A stretch of 14,500 bases of DNA from an uncultured Clostridia bacterium. Lineage in GTDB: Bacteria > Bacillota > Clostridia > TANB77 > CAG-508. The position numbers and the translations under genes were made by a program. The notes beneath the pieces were generated by a model. It searched no databases, was not told the origin of the DNA, and worked only from the letters and a program-made list of their open reading frames with translations. Location of the stretch: assembly GCA_934149275.1 (NCBI GenBank), contig CAKPEG010000028.1:1-14500 (forward strand), read 5' to 3'. Shown here in pieces: positions 1 through 6,826 of this stretch. The stretch's first letter is position 1; every line of letters begins with the position of its first letter.

Positions 1-555
1 AAATCAGAGGATATAGTTTTATCATTAAACGAAACTAGAAGATTATCCAAAATGATAACAGAACTAATGGACTTAGCAAGATCAGATGCAAACAGAAATA
101 CAGTTCATAAGTCAAAAACAGACATAAAAGAAATGGCAAAAGAAGTAATAATTCCATATAAGGAAATGGCAGAACTGCAAAGCAAGCAAATGAATTTAAG
201 CATTAATTGCGATAAGGAATTAAACATAGATAAAAATAAGATAAAACAGTTGCTGGTAATTTTACTAGATAATGCAATAAAATACACTGAAGAAAATGAT
301 GTAATAGATGTAGATATTCATAATCACGAAGATAAATTATATATAATAGTAAAAGATACAGGAATAGGAATTAGTGATGAAGGATTAAAACATATTTTTG
401 AAAGATTTTACAGAGAAGACAAAGCTCGTTCAAGAGCAAAAGGTGGTACAGGTCTTGGATTATCAATAGCGCATACAATTGTAAAAAGCCATGGTGGTAG
501 TATAAAATTAACACATAATAAACCCAAAGGAACAGTAGTAACAGTAAAAATTTAA
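1..555 (+). CDS. Sensor histidine kinase, C-terminal part (5' end outside window)
   Basis: The reading frame is open from base 1, giving 184 residues that continue upstream of the window; the first ATG at 52 is internal. The first residues (ETRRLSKMITELMDLARSD) are the second helix of a dimerisation/HisKA domain, so the phosphorylated His lies just off the window. The rest is a complete HATPase_c domain: N box LLDNAIKY (about residues 88-95), G1 box DTGIGI (119-124), F box FERFYR (133-138) and G2 box GGTGLGLSIA (148-157). It would autophosphorylate using ATP and pass phosphate to a response regulator, which is presumably encoded upstream. The stimulus cannot be told because the sensor region is missing. 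It ends in TAA shortly after the G2 box, so no receiver or extra domain is attached. Confidence 0.93.
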   Translation, partial: KSEDIVLSLNETRRLSKMITELMDLARSDANRNTVHKSKTDIKEMAKEVIIPYKEMAELQSKQMNLSINCDKELNIDKNKIKQLLVILLDNAIKYTEENDVIDVDIHNHEDKLYIIVKDTGIGISDEGLKHIFERFYREDKARSRAKGGTGLGLSIAHTIVKSHGGSIKLTHNKPKGTVVTVKI

Positions 556-587
556 AAAGAAAGTTATATTAAAATTCTCTATGAAAA

Positions 588-727
588 GAACAAAAGCGGA
601 TTACTTATAACATTTGCATCGATTATAACATTTTTAAGTCCGCGTCTTTGCTCTCGCACGAAATTTGCAAATTTCTGAACATTGTTAATTTTTATAATAG
701 GAAAGTTCGATGAACTTTCCTATTATA
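588..727 (+). repeat. Structured intergenic repeat, copy 1 (most complete)
   Basis: This copy starts at GAACAAAAGCGGA (588-600), whose GCGGA pairs with TCCGC at 639-643. A perfect palindrome GAAATTTGCAAATTTC follows (660-675), then the box ACATTGTTAAT, then a perfect 16-bp inverted repeat with a 3-base loop (693-708 and 712-727, TATAATAGGAAAGTTC / GAACTTTCCTATTATA). Related modules occur at about 3152-3275, 6641-6757 and, reversed, 11079-11205. It lies in a gap with no gene and may help end the kinase transcript. Its function is otherwise unknown. Confidence 0.75.
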
Positions 728-733
728 TAACAG

Positions 734-775
734 AAAAGACTTGCTATAATTGCAAGTCTTTTGTTGACTTTTTTT
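734..775 (+). terminator. Intrinsic terminator after the histidine kinase
   Basis: An 11-bp perfect stem, AAAAGACTTGC (734-744) with GCAAGTCTTTT (752-762), has a 7-base loop and is followed by a T-rich tract to about 775. It would end transcription from the kinase gene. Its T tract overlaps the -35 box of the next promoter. Confidence 0.8.
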
Positions 776-792
776 ATACAGACAAATATAAT
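764..792 (+). promoter_or_regulatory. Sigma-A type promoter for vanW-like gene and trmB
   Basis: TTGACT (764-769) and TATAAT (787-792) are separated by 17 bp, close to the vegetative consensus. The predicted transcript would start near 799, about 30 bases before the ATG at 829. The ribosome site AAAGGAG is at 815-821. Confidence 0.8.
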
Positions 793-828
793 ATAAAAGA
801 ATGAATTAGACTTTAAAGGAGCAATAGA

Positions 829-2445
829 ATGGCAAATCAAATATTGAGTCAAGGTAACTCAAATGACAAAGACGAAAATGAAAAAAAGAAGAAAATAGAA
901 GAAAATAAGAATGAAAAAATAGATAAGAAAAATGAAGGAAAAGAAGAAAATACCAAGTTAATTGTACCAGATACTAATACACAAATAGATTCTAGCCAAA
1001 TAAAAGTAAAAAAACATATAGCACTAAAAGTAACAGGAATAATATTTTTAGTAATAATTATTTTATGTGTAGCAAGTTTAATAGCATTTTCAGTAATAAA
1101 TAACAAGGACAACAAAATAAAAAAAGGGGTAACTATTGAAGGCATTGATGTGTCTGAATTATCTAAAGAAGAAGCTAAGCAAAAGGTTCAAGAGCAATTT
1201 TTAAATACACTAGATAATACAATTTATTTTCAGTATGGAGAAAGTCAATACTCACTTGCCTTAGAACAAATTAGCGTAAAATTTAAATTAGATGAAGCAG
1301 TTGATAAAGCTTATAATATGGGAAGAGAAGGTAGTATTATTCAAAGAGATATAGAAATACTAAAATTGACTAAAAATACACAAAATATAACAATAGATGT
1401 TTCATACGATGATGTTGCATTAGACGCGTGTATACTAGACATATCAGCCAAATTACCTGAGCAGGTAGAACAACCAAGCTATTACATTGAAGGAAGCGAT
1501 TTGATTATCACATCAGGAAAAATTGGAAAAGCAGCTAAAAGTGATGAAACAAAACAATTGATAGTAAATGCACTAAACAATAAAAATTATAAAGATGTTT
1601 TTTATGATATACCAACATATGATAAATATCCAGACGAAATAAACGTAGATAAAATACATTCTGAAATTTATAAAGAAGTTAAAGATGCATACTACACGGT
1701 AGAACCTAGAGTTTTATATCCTGATGAGACAGGTGTAGACTTTCAAGAAAGTGTAGATACAGTAAAAGGTCAAATTAGTAGTGAGAAAAAAGATGAGTAT
1801 GTAGTACCTTTAAAATATACTAGAGCAAATATAACTGTAAATGATTTAGGAACTGATGCGTTTCCAAATCAATTAGCAACTACATCAACACCATATGTTA
1901 ATAATGCTAATAGAACAACAAATCTAAGATTAGCTGCAAATAAAATAAATGGAACAGTATTAATGCCTGGAGAAACATTTTCTTATAACACAATAGTAGG
2001 AGAAAGAACAATTGCAGCAGGTTACAGAAATGCTGCAATATATGAAAACGGCCAAGTTGTAGATGGCCTTGGAGGTGGAATATGCCAAGTTTCAACAACT
2101 TTATATAATTCAGTGTTAAAAACAGATTTAGAAGTAGTAGAAAGAACAAATCATATGTTCCTTGCAACATATGCTCCAGGTGGATTAGATGCAACAGTTG
2201 CATATGGATCATTAGATTTCAAATTTAAAAATAATAGAAACTATCCAATAAAAATTATAGCAGGAGTTGAAAATGGATATTGCACAGTCCAAATATTAGG
2301 ATTAAGGACTGATGAGGATTATGATATTCAATTATCAAGCAAAAAAATTGGAGCATTAACATATCAAGCATTTAAAAACTACTATAAAAATGGACAGTTC
2401 ATTAAATCAGAATGGGTATCAACTGATCAATATAGATCACACTAA
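829..2445 (+). CDS. VanW family membrane-anchored protein (YoaR-like)
   Basis: The protein has 538 residues. It has a very lysine/glutamate-rich cytoplasmic N-terminus (about 1-62), one membrane helix (about 66-90) and a large outside part. Just after the helix the text KKGVTIEGIDVSELSKEEA is typical of the YoaR/PG_binding_4 type domain that precedes VanW in Bacillota. The VanW domain covers about residues 365-500 and includes the hallmark GGGICQVSTTLYN (415-427) and the later RNYPIKI strand. VanW was named from vancomycin-resistance clusters, but most relatives are chromosomal, of unknown biochemistry, and thought to act at the cell wall. No van resistance genes are nearby. The start is set by AAAGGAG eight bases before ATG. 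It has its own promoter and is followed after 21 bases by trmB, so the two are probably co-transcribed. Confidence 0.9.
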   Translation: MANQILSQGNSNDKDENEKKKKIEENKNEKIDKKNEGKEENTKLIVPDTNTQIDSSQIKVKKHIALKVTGIIFLVIIILCVASLIAFSVINNKDNKIKKGVTIEGIDVSELSKEEAKQKVQEQFLNTLDNTIYFQYGESQYSLALEQISVKFKLDEAVDKAYNMGREGSIIQRDIEILKLTKNTQNITIDVSYDDVALDACILDISAKLPEQVEQPSYYIEGSDLIITSGKIGKAAKSDETKQLIVNALNNKNYKDVFYDIPTYDKYPDEINVDKIHSEIYKEVKDAYYTVEPRVLYPDETGVDFQESVDTVKGQISSEKKDEYVVPLKYTRANITVNDLGTDAFPNQLATTSTPYVNNANRTTNLRLAANKINGTVLMPGETFSYNTIVGERTIAAGYRNAAIYENGQVVDGLGGGICQVSTTLYNSVLKTDLEVVERTNHMFLATYAPGGLDATVAYGSLDFKFKNNRNYPIKIIAGVENGYCTVQILGLRTDEDYDIQLSSKKIGALTYQAFKNYYKNGQFIKSEWVSTDQYRSH

Positions 2446-2466
2446 AATGAGAAGGAATGAATTAAA

Positions 2467-3129
2467 ATGAGAATAAGAAGAAAGCCATGGGCTAAGCAAG
2501 AATTAGAAGAAGCAAAATTTTATATAGATAATCCAAATATATATAAAGGAAAATGGAAACAACAATTTGAAGATTCACAAAAACCGCTTTATTTAGAAAT
2601 TGGATGTGGAAAAGGCAGTTTTATATCAAAGCTTGCATCGAGACATCAAGAGAATAATTATATAGCAGCAGATATGATTGAAGCAATGTTAGGATTATCC
2701 AAAAGAAATATAGAAACAGAATACGCAAATAACAATTTAGAAGTAAAAAACCTATTATTAATACGAATGAATGCAGAAAGAATATTAGATGTATTTGCTG
2801 AAAATGACACAGTAGAAAGAATATACATAAATTTCTGTAATCCATGGCCTAGAGGAAAACATAAGAAAAGAAGATTAACACATACTAGACAATTAGCCAA
2901 TTATAAGACTTTTTTAGACAAGGAAAAAGGCGAAATTTATTTCAAAACAGATGATGATGAATTATTTGAAGAAAGCATAGAATACTTTAAAGAAGAAGGC
3001 TTTGAAATTGTAAAAATAACACATGATTTACATAATGAGATGATTTTTGAAGATATTAGAACAGAACATGAGCAAATGTTTTCACAGCAAGGAATAAAGA
3101 TAAAAGCTTTAATTGCAAAAATAAAATAA
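2467..3129 (+). CDS. trmB: tRNA (guanine-N7-)-methyltransferase TrmB
   Basis: At 220 residues this is a full-length TrmB. The family uses S-adenosylmethionine to make 7-methylguanosine at position 46 of tRNA in the cytoplasm. Visible marks are the SAM-binding loop LEIGCGKG (43-50), an acidic AADMIEAM (67-74), the family block INFCNPWPRGKHKKRRLTH (121-139) and the C-terminal EIYFKTDDDELFE (156-168). Most family members have Asp in the DPWP motif; here it is Asn125 (NPWP). I recall the same in other clostridial sequences, so I do not read it as loss of function. The start has AAGGAA upstream and sits 21 bases after the vanW-like stop. The gene lacks its own promoter and probably depends on the one at 764. 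Confidence 0.95.
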   Translation: MRIRRKPWAKQELEEAKFYIDNPNIYKGKWKQQFEDSQKPLYLEIGCGKGSFISKLASRHQENNYIAADMIEAMLGLSKRNIETEYANNNLEVKNLLLIRMNAERILDVFAENDTVERIYINFCNPWPRGKHKKRRLTHTRQLANYKTFLDKEKGEIYFKTDDDELFEESIEYFKEEGFEIVKITHDLHNEMIFEDIRTEHEQMFSQQGIKIKALIAKIK

Positions 3130-3130
3130 T

Positions 3131-3152
3131 AAAATAATATTGTTATTATTTT
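3131..3152 (+). terminator. Possible weak A/T-only hairpin after trmB
   Basis: AAAATAAT (3131-3138) and ATTATTTT (3145-3152) can pair around a 6-base loop immediately after the trmB stop. The stem is A/T only and the following T tract is poor, so termination here is uncertain. Confidence 0.3.
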
Positions 3153-3275
3153 ATTATAGAAATTTCGAAGAATAATCTTATTATAGAAAAAGCGGGCCAT
3201 TTATAGCATTTGCACTTATTATATTTTTTAAGTTCATACTTTAGCACTAAGCAAAATTCGAACCTATTAGAATAA
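3152..3275 (+). repeat. Structured intergenic repeat, copy 2 (degenerate)
   Basis: TTATTATAGAAATTTCGAAG opens this copy, followed by CTTATTATAGAAAAAGCGGG. The stretch GCGGGCCATTTATAGCATTTGC (from about 3192) lines up with the core of copy 1 (ACTTATAACATTTGC) and of the reversed copy at 11118-11156. The closing TCCGC arm has decayed to AAGTTCATAC, a change shared with copy 3. No gene is present in the gap 3130-3361, and I found no convincing -35/-10 pair for the ABC operon. Confidence 0.6.
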
Positions 3276-3361
3276 TTTTAATTTTATTTTAATATTTCAA
3301 TAATAAAATGTGCTAAAAGATTAATAAATGTTTAATCAATAAATAAAAGGAGGAAAAGACA

Positions 3362-4306
3362 TTGATAGAGCTACAGAATGTTACAAAAAAGTATAATGAT
3401 TTTACAGCAGTAGACGATATCAGCTTTAAGATTGACGCTGGTGAAGTTGTTGGATTCCTTGGACCAAACGGTGCCGGCAAAAGTACAACAATGAACATGA
3501 TAACAGGATATATCGAGCCAACAGCTGGAAAAATCATAGTAAATGGTTTTGATATAAATCAAAAGCCAAAACAAGCTAAAAGGCAAATTGGATATATGCC
3601 AGAAAATGTTCCATTATACTTGGAGTTAACAGTAAAAGAATTTATTTCTTATATGGCTGATTTAAAATTAGTTAAGAGAAAAGAAAAGAAAGAAGAAATT
3701 GAAAGAGTACTAAAAGCTACAGGTTTGGAAGAAGTTAAAGGAAAGCTAATAAGAAACTTATCAAGAGGATACAGACAAAGAGTTAGTTTAGCAGGAGCTT
3801 TAGTTGGAAATCCTCCAATATTAATACTTGATGAACCAACAGTTGGGCTTGACCCAATTCAAGTAAAAGAAATTAGAACATTGATTAAAGAATTAGGAAA
3901 AAAACACACAATATTAATAAGTTCACATATATTAGCTGAAATAAGTCAAATGTGCAATAAGATTATTATTATTAATAAAGGTAAAATAGTAAGAACAGAC
4001 AAAATGTCTAATATTGAAGAAGAAGCAGCACCACAAGAGACAGAAGTAACTTTAACAGTTGAAGAATCAGATACTAAATTACCTGAAATAAAAAATGAAA
4101 TCAAAGAAATAACGAGTATAGAACTATTAGAAGATAACGGAAAAGATAAAGTATATACATTAAAATACAATGGCGCTGAAGATATTAGAAAAGCTTTATT
4201 TAAAAAGTGTGTTGAAAAAGATATAACAATAATTGAAATGAAGAAAAAAGAAGTATCACTAGAAGATGCATTCTTAAAAATTACAGAAGAGGGGGAAAAT
4301 AAATAA
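3362..4306 (+). CDS. ABC transporter ATP-binding protein, GldA-like
   Basis: This 314-residue cytoplasmic ATPase powers the ABC-2 type system formed with the next two genes. The Walker A motif GPNGAGKST is at 34-42, the signature LSRGY at 133-137, Walker B LILDEPT with Asp157/Glu158, and the switch His at 189 (SSHILAE). A C-terminal region of about 90 residues follows the ATPase core, as usual in the GldA/drug-export-like subgroup. The start is TTG, chosen because GGAGG (3349-3353) lies eight bases upstream and MIELQNVTKKY is the normal N-terminus of the family. Its TAA overlaps the next ATG by one base (TAATG), which suggests translational coupling. The substrate is unknown. The Gld name comes from gliding bacteria, but relatives are common in non-gliding Bacillota. 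Confidence 0.93.
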   Translation: MIELQNVTKKYNDFTAVDDISFKIDAGEVVGFLGPNGAGKSTTMNMITGYIEPTAGKIIVNGFDINQKPKQAKRQIGYMPENVPLYLELTVKEFISYMADLKLVKRKEKKEEIERVLKATGLEEVKGKLIRNLSRGYRQRVSLAGALVGNPPILILDEPTVGLDPIQVKEIRTLIKELGKKHTILISSHILAEISQMCNKIIIINKGKIVRTDKMSNIEEEAAPQETEVTLTVEESDTKLPEIKNEIKEITSIELLEDNGKDKVYTLKYNGAEDIRKALFKKCVEKDITIIEMKKKEVSLEDAFLKITEEGENK

Positions 4307-4986
4307 TGTTAGCAATAATAAAAAAAGAATTAAAAAGCTATTTCTTTACACCAATAGGTTACATATTTATAGGACTTTTCCTTGCTGTAGTTAGCTTTAT
4401 ATTTTACACATATACATTTGCATCAGGATATTTAAATTTTGAATATATTATATGGGATAGTACTGTAGTACTTGCTTTTATAATTCCAGTATTAACTATG
4501 AGAATGTTTGCAGAGGAGAAAAAAACTGGAACAGACCAATTGTTGATGACATCTCCAAAAAGTATAACATGTATTGTATTTGGTAAATTCTTAGCAGCAT
4601 CATTAGTTGTTGTAATAGGAATGTTATTCATGTTCGTATATTACGGAATATTAAGACACTTTGGATATGTTAATTTAACAGAACCTTTAGTTGCAATGTT
4701 AGGATTTTTACTACTTGCAATGTCATACATATCTTTTGGTATGTTTGCATCATCAATCACAGAAAACCAAGTAATAGCAGCTGTTATATCAATTGGATTT
4801 TTCTTGATAATATCATTTTTGCAAAATTATCAAGGTGTTATAGAAATGTTTTCATTAGTACAAATGTATCAAAAATTTCCACAAGGAATTATTTCGTTAA
4901 AAGAAGTAGTAGGATATGTAACATTTATTCTATTATTTGTATTTTTAACAATTATAGTATTGCAGAGACGTAAAAGCGTTAAATAA
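4306..4986 (+). CDS. ABC-2 type permease, GldF-like
   Basis: This 226-residue integral membrane protein is the transmembrane partner of the preceding ATPase. About six hydrophobic helices can be read (roughly 16-36, 50-65, 88-116, 127-149, 155-172, 201-219). Between helices two and three is RMFAEEKKTGTDQLLMTSP (66-84), the cytoplasmic coupling segment that marks ABC-2 permeases of the GldF group. The protein ends in a basic RRKSVK tail. A GAGGGGG ribosome site lies inside the end of the upstream gene, and the start overlaps the upstream stop by one base. The order ATPase, permease, GldG-like subunit supports the call. The transported substrate cannot be inferred. Confidence 0.92.
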   Translation: MLAIIKKELKSYFFTPIGYIFIGLFLAVVSFIFYTYTFASGYLNFEYIIWDSTVVLAFIIPVLTMRMFAEEKKTGTDQLLMTSPKSITCIVFGKFLAASLVVVIGMLFMFVYYGILRHFGYVNLTEPLVAMLGFLLLAMSYISFGMFASSITENQVIAAVISIGFFLIISFLQNYQGVIEMFSLVQMYQKFPQGIISLKEVVGYVTFILLFVFLTIIVLQRRKSVK

Positions 4987-5017
4987 CGAAATAATATCTT
5001 AGAAAGGAAAATAAAAA

Positions 5018-6586
5018 ATGGATAATAAAGATAAAGAAAACAAGAAGATTTTAAAAAAAATGAATCAAGAGAAAGTAAAACAAGAAAAGAAAGCAGAAAA
5101 AGGAAAAAGTAAAAAATCTCCTAAAGAAAACATTGCTTCATTCTTTAGAAAAACAAAAGAATTATGCATAAAAGATACAAGTAGAATGATTTTACTTGTT
5201 GCAATTTTAATTGCAGTATATGTAGTTATAAATCTAGGTGTAAGGCAAATTAATTTAGCTCAAATAGATTTAACTAAAGATAAAAGATATACATTGACAG
5301 ATCAGTCAAAAAATATTGTTAGAACAATAGATAAAGAGATGACATTCTACGTATGGGGATATTCAGAATCAGATGAGATAATAGATCTTTTAAAACAATA
5401 TAATTCTGAAAACAATAAAATATCATATAAACTTGTAACTGCAGATGATGCAGAAGAAATAAGTAAATATGGATTTGAAAGCGGATATCAAGAAGTTGTA
5501 GGCGTTGCATCAGACGGAAGAACATCATACATCAGTGGTACAGATCTTTACACATATGATGACAGCTATAACGTAGTTGATTTAACGGAACAAAAAATAA
5601 CAAATGCAATAAACAACTTATCAGCAACAAAAGAGACAAAAGTTTATTTCGTTGAAGGTAAAACAAATTACACAACAGAAAGTGGAATTTATTACTTAAC
5701 ACAATATCTAGGTAACGAATATTATGAAGTCGGAACAATAAATATTATGGCAGATCCAACAATACCAGATGATTGCGATGTCTTAGCAATTATGGGATTA
5801 TCATCAGATTTCACTAGTCAAGAAGCAGACAATATTTGCAAATATATTGAAAAAGGTGGAGATTTGATAATAACAAATGATATAGATTATTCAAACGTTA
5901 ATAGAGATTTTCCAAATTTCCAAAGAATATTAAATGAATATGATATATCAATGCCTAATAAAGTAGTCCAAGAAAAATCTGATAAAAACAAGGTATCAGG
6001 TTATAACAATCTAGTATTCCAAGCCAACATAGCATCAGATCATGAAATCACAAGATTATTGTACAACTATGATGCTTCCGGAACAAAGCAAAGTGGAGCT
6101 AGCGTAAAACCATTATTTATAGCATCAGGAATTATTGAAATGGATTCAACTAAGATGTTAGAAGATAATATAAAAGCAACTTCAATTTTAATGACATCAA
6201 CACAAGCAACAGTATCAGATTTAGCAACTAAAACAACAGAAGAAAATTCAGGTAACTACTATACAATAGGCGCTGCAATTCAAAAAACAGTAGAGTCAGG
6301 AGATGAATCAAGATTAGTTGTATTTGCTTCAACATCTTCATTCTCTGATAATGCATTAGATAACCAAACACCAATGGTAGCATATAATGCAAACATAATT
6401 ATGAATTCATTTGCATTTGCATCAAATAGAGGTGAACTATATTCAATTAGAAAATCATCATCATATACAAAATACACACCAACAGATAGAGAAGACAAAG
6501 TAGTTAGGGTTATAATATATGCTATACCAGTAGCAATAATTGTTCTAGGAATATGCGTATGGCTAACAAGAAGAAAATTAAAATAA
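5018..6586 (+). CDS. GldG family ABC transporter auxiliary subunit
   Basis: The protein has 522 residues. A lysine-rich cytoplasmic N-terminus (about 1-55) precedes a membrane helix (57-75). A large extracytoplasmic domain follows and a second helix (about 498-516) ends in RRKLK. The segment DLTKDKRYTLTDQSKNIV (84-101), just after the first helix, is characteristic of the GldG/ABC_transp_aux family, which works with GldA/GldF-type ABC-2 systems. It starts 31 bases after the permease with AAAGGA upstream, in the same operon. Many clostridial versions of this operon carry a further DUF4340 gene after GldG; none follows here. The role is probably binding or handling an envelope substrate outside the membrane, but this is inference. 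Confidence 0.88.
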   Translation: MDNKDKENKKILKKMNQEKVKQEKKAEKGKSKKSPKENIASFFRKTKELCIKDTSRMILLVAILIAVYVVINLGVRQINLAQIDLTKDKRYTLTDQSKNIVRTIDKEMTFYVWGYSESDEIIDLLKQYNSENNKISYKLVTADDAEEISKYGFESGYQEVVGVASDGRTSYISGTDLYTYDDSYNVVDLTEQKITNAINNLSATKETKVYFVEGKTNYTTESGIYYLTQYLGNEYYEVGTINIMADPTIPDDCDVLAIMGLSSDFTSQEADNICKYIEKGGDLIITNDIDYSNVNRDFPNFQRILNEYDISMPNKVVQEKSDKNKVSGYNNLVFQANIASDHEITRLLYNYDASGTKQSGASVKPLFIASGIIEMDSTKMLEDNIKATSILMTSTQATVSDLATKTTEENSGNYYTIGAAIQKTVESGDESRLVVFASTSSFSDNALDNQTPMVAYNANIIMNSFAFASNRGELYSIRKSSSYTKYTPTDREDKVVRVIIYAIPVAIIVLGICVWLTRRKLK

Positions 6587-6640
6587 CTACAAACCAACTC
6601 ATAAAAAGACATGTAAATAGATTAAAAATATATAGCTCAT

Positions 6641-6757
6641 AGAACAAGCAGACACTAATAATATTTGAATTTAATGTTCATACATAAAAATTTAAAAAAT
6701 AAATTTTTGAGCATTGTTGATTTTCTATAATAGAAATTTCGGTGAAATTTTCTAATA
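6641..6757 (+). repeat. Structured intergenic repeat, copy 3 (degenerate)
   Basis: This copy begins AGAACAAGCAGAC and contains GTTCATAC (as in copy 2). It then has an A/T hairpin (AAAAATTT 6686-6693 with AAATTTTT 6701-6708) at the place of the palindrome in copy 1. GAGCATTGTTGATTTTC follows, then TATAATAG leading into TAGAAATTTC / GAAATTTTCTA (6731-6740, 6744-6754). The order of modules is the same as in copy 1. Confidence 0.6.
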
Positions 6758-6764
6758 TACATAA

Positions 6765-6799
6765 AAAAGGACGTTATATAAAATGTATAACGCCCTTTT
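6765..6799 (+). terminator. Intrinsic terminator after the GldG-like gene
   Basis: AAAAGG-A-CGTTATA (6765-6778) pairs with TATAACG-C-CCTTTT (6786-6799) with one mismatch, followed by AATC. It closes the ABC operon. It ends only 27 bases before the next start codon, so it could also lower read-through into the glycosyltransferase. I found no clear promoter between them. Confidence 0.65.
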
Positions 6800-6817
6800 A
6801 ATCAATAATGAAAAATG

Positions 6818-6823
6818 AGGGAG
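6818..6823 (+). promoter_or_regulatory. Ribosome binding site that decides the GT39 start
   Basis: AGGGAG sits three to six bases before the ATG at 6827. The earlier in-frame ATG at 6815 overlaps this site and has no purine-rich site of its own, so 6827 is the better start. Confidence 0.55.
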
Positions 6824-6826
6824 AAA

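Noticed and set aside
588..727. Hairpin region as a riboswitch or tRNA-like RNA
   Set aside because: No known riboswitch core or tRNA cloverleaf fits, and the same modules recur in other gaps, so a dispersed repeat is the simpler reading.
849..1145. Minus-strand open frame rich in Phe/Leu/Ser opposite the vanW-like gene
   Set aside because: It is the complement of a lysine/glutamate-rich A/G stretch, which automatically gives hydrophobic-looking codons.
829..2445. Vancomycin resistance determinant suggested by VanW
   Set aside because: No vanH, vanA/B, vanX, vanS or vanR genes are next to it, and VanW domains are common in chromosomal proteins unrelated to resistance. The kinase upstream is separated by a terminator and a new promoter.
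6707..6731. TTGAGC and TATAAT in repeat copy 3 as a promoter for the GT39 gene
   Set aside because: The spacing is 13 bp and the TATAAT belongs to the repeat hairpin; a terminator also follows before the gene.
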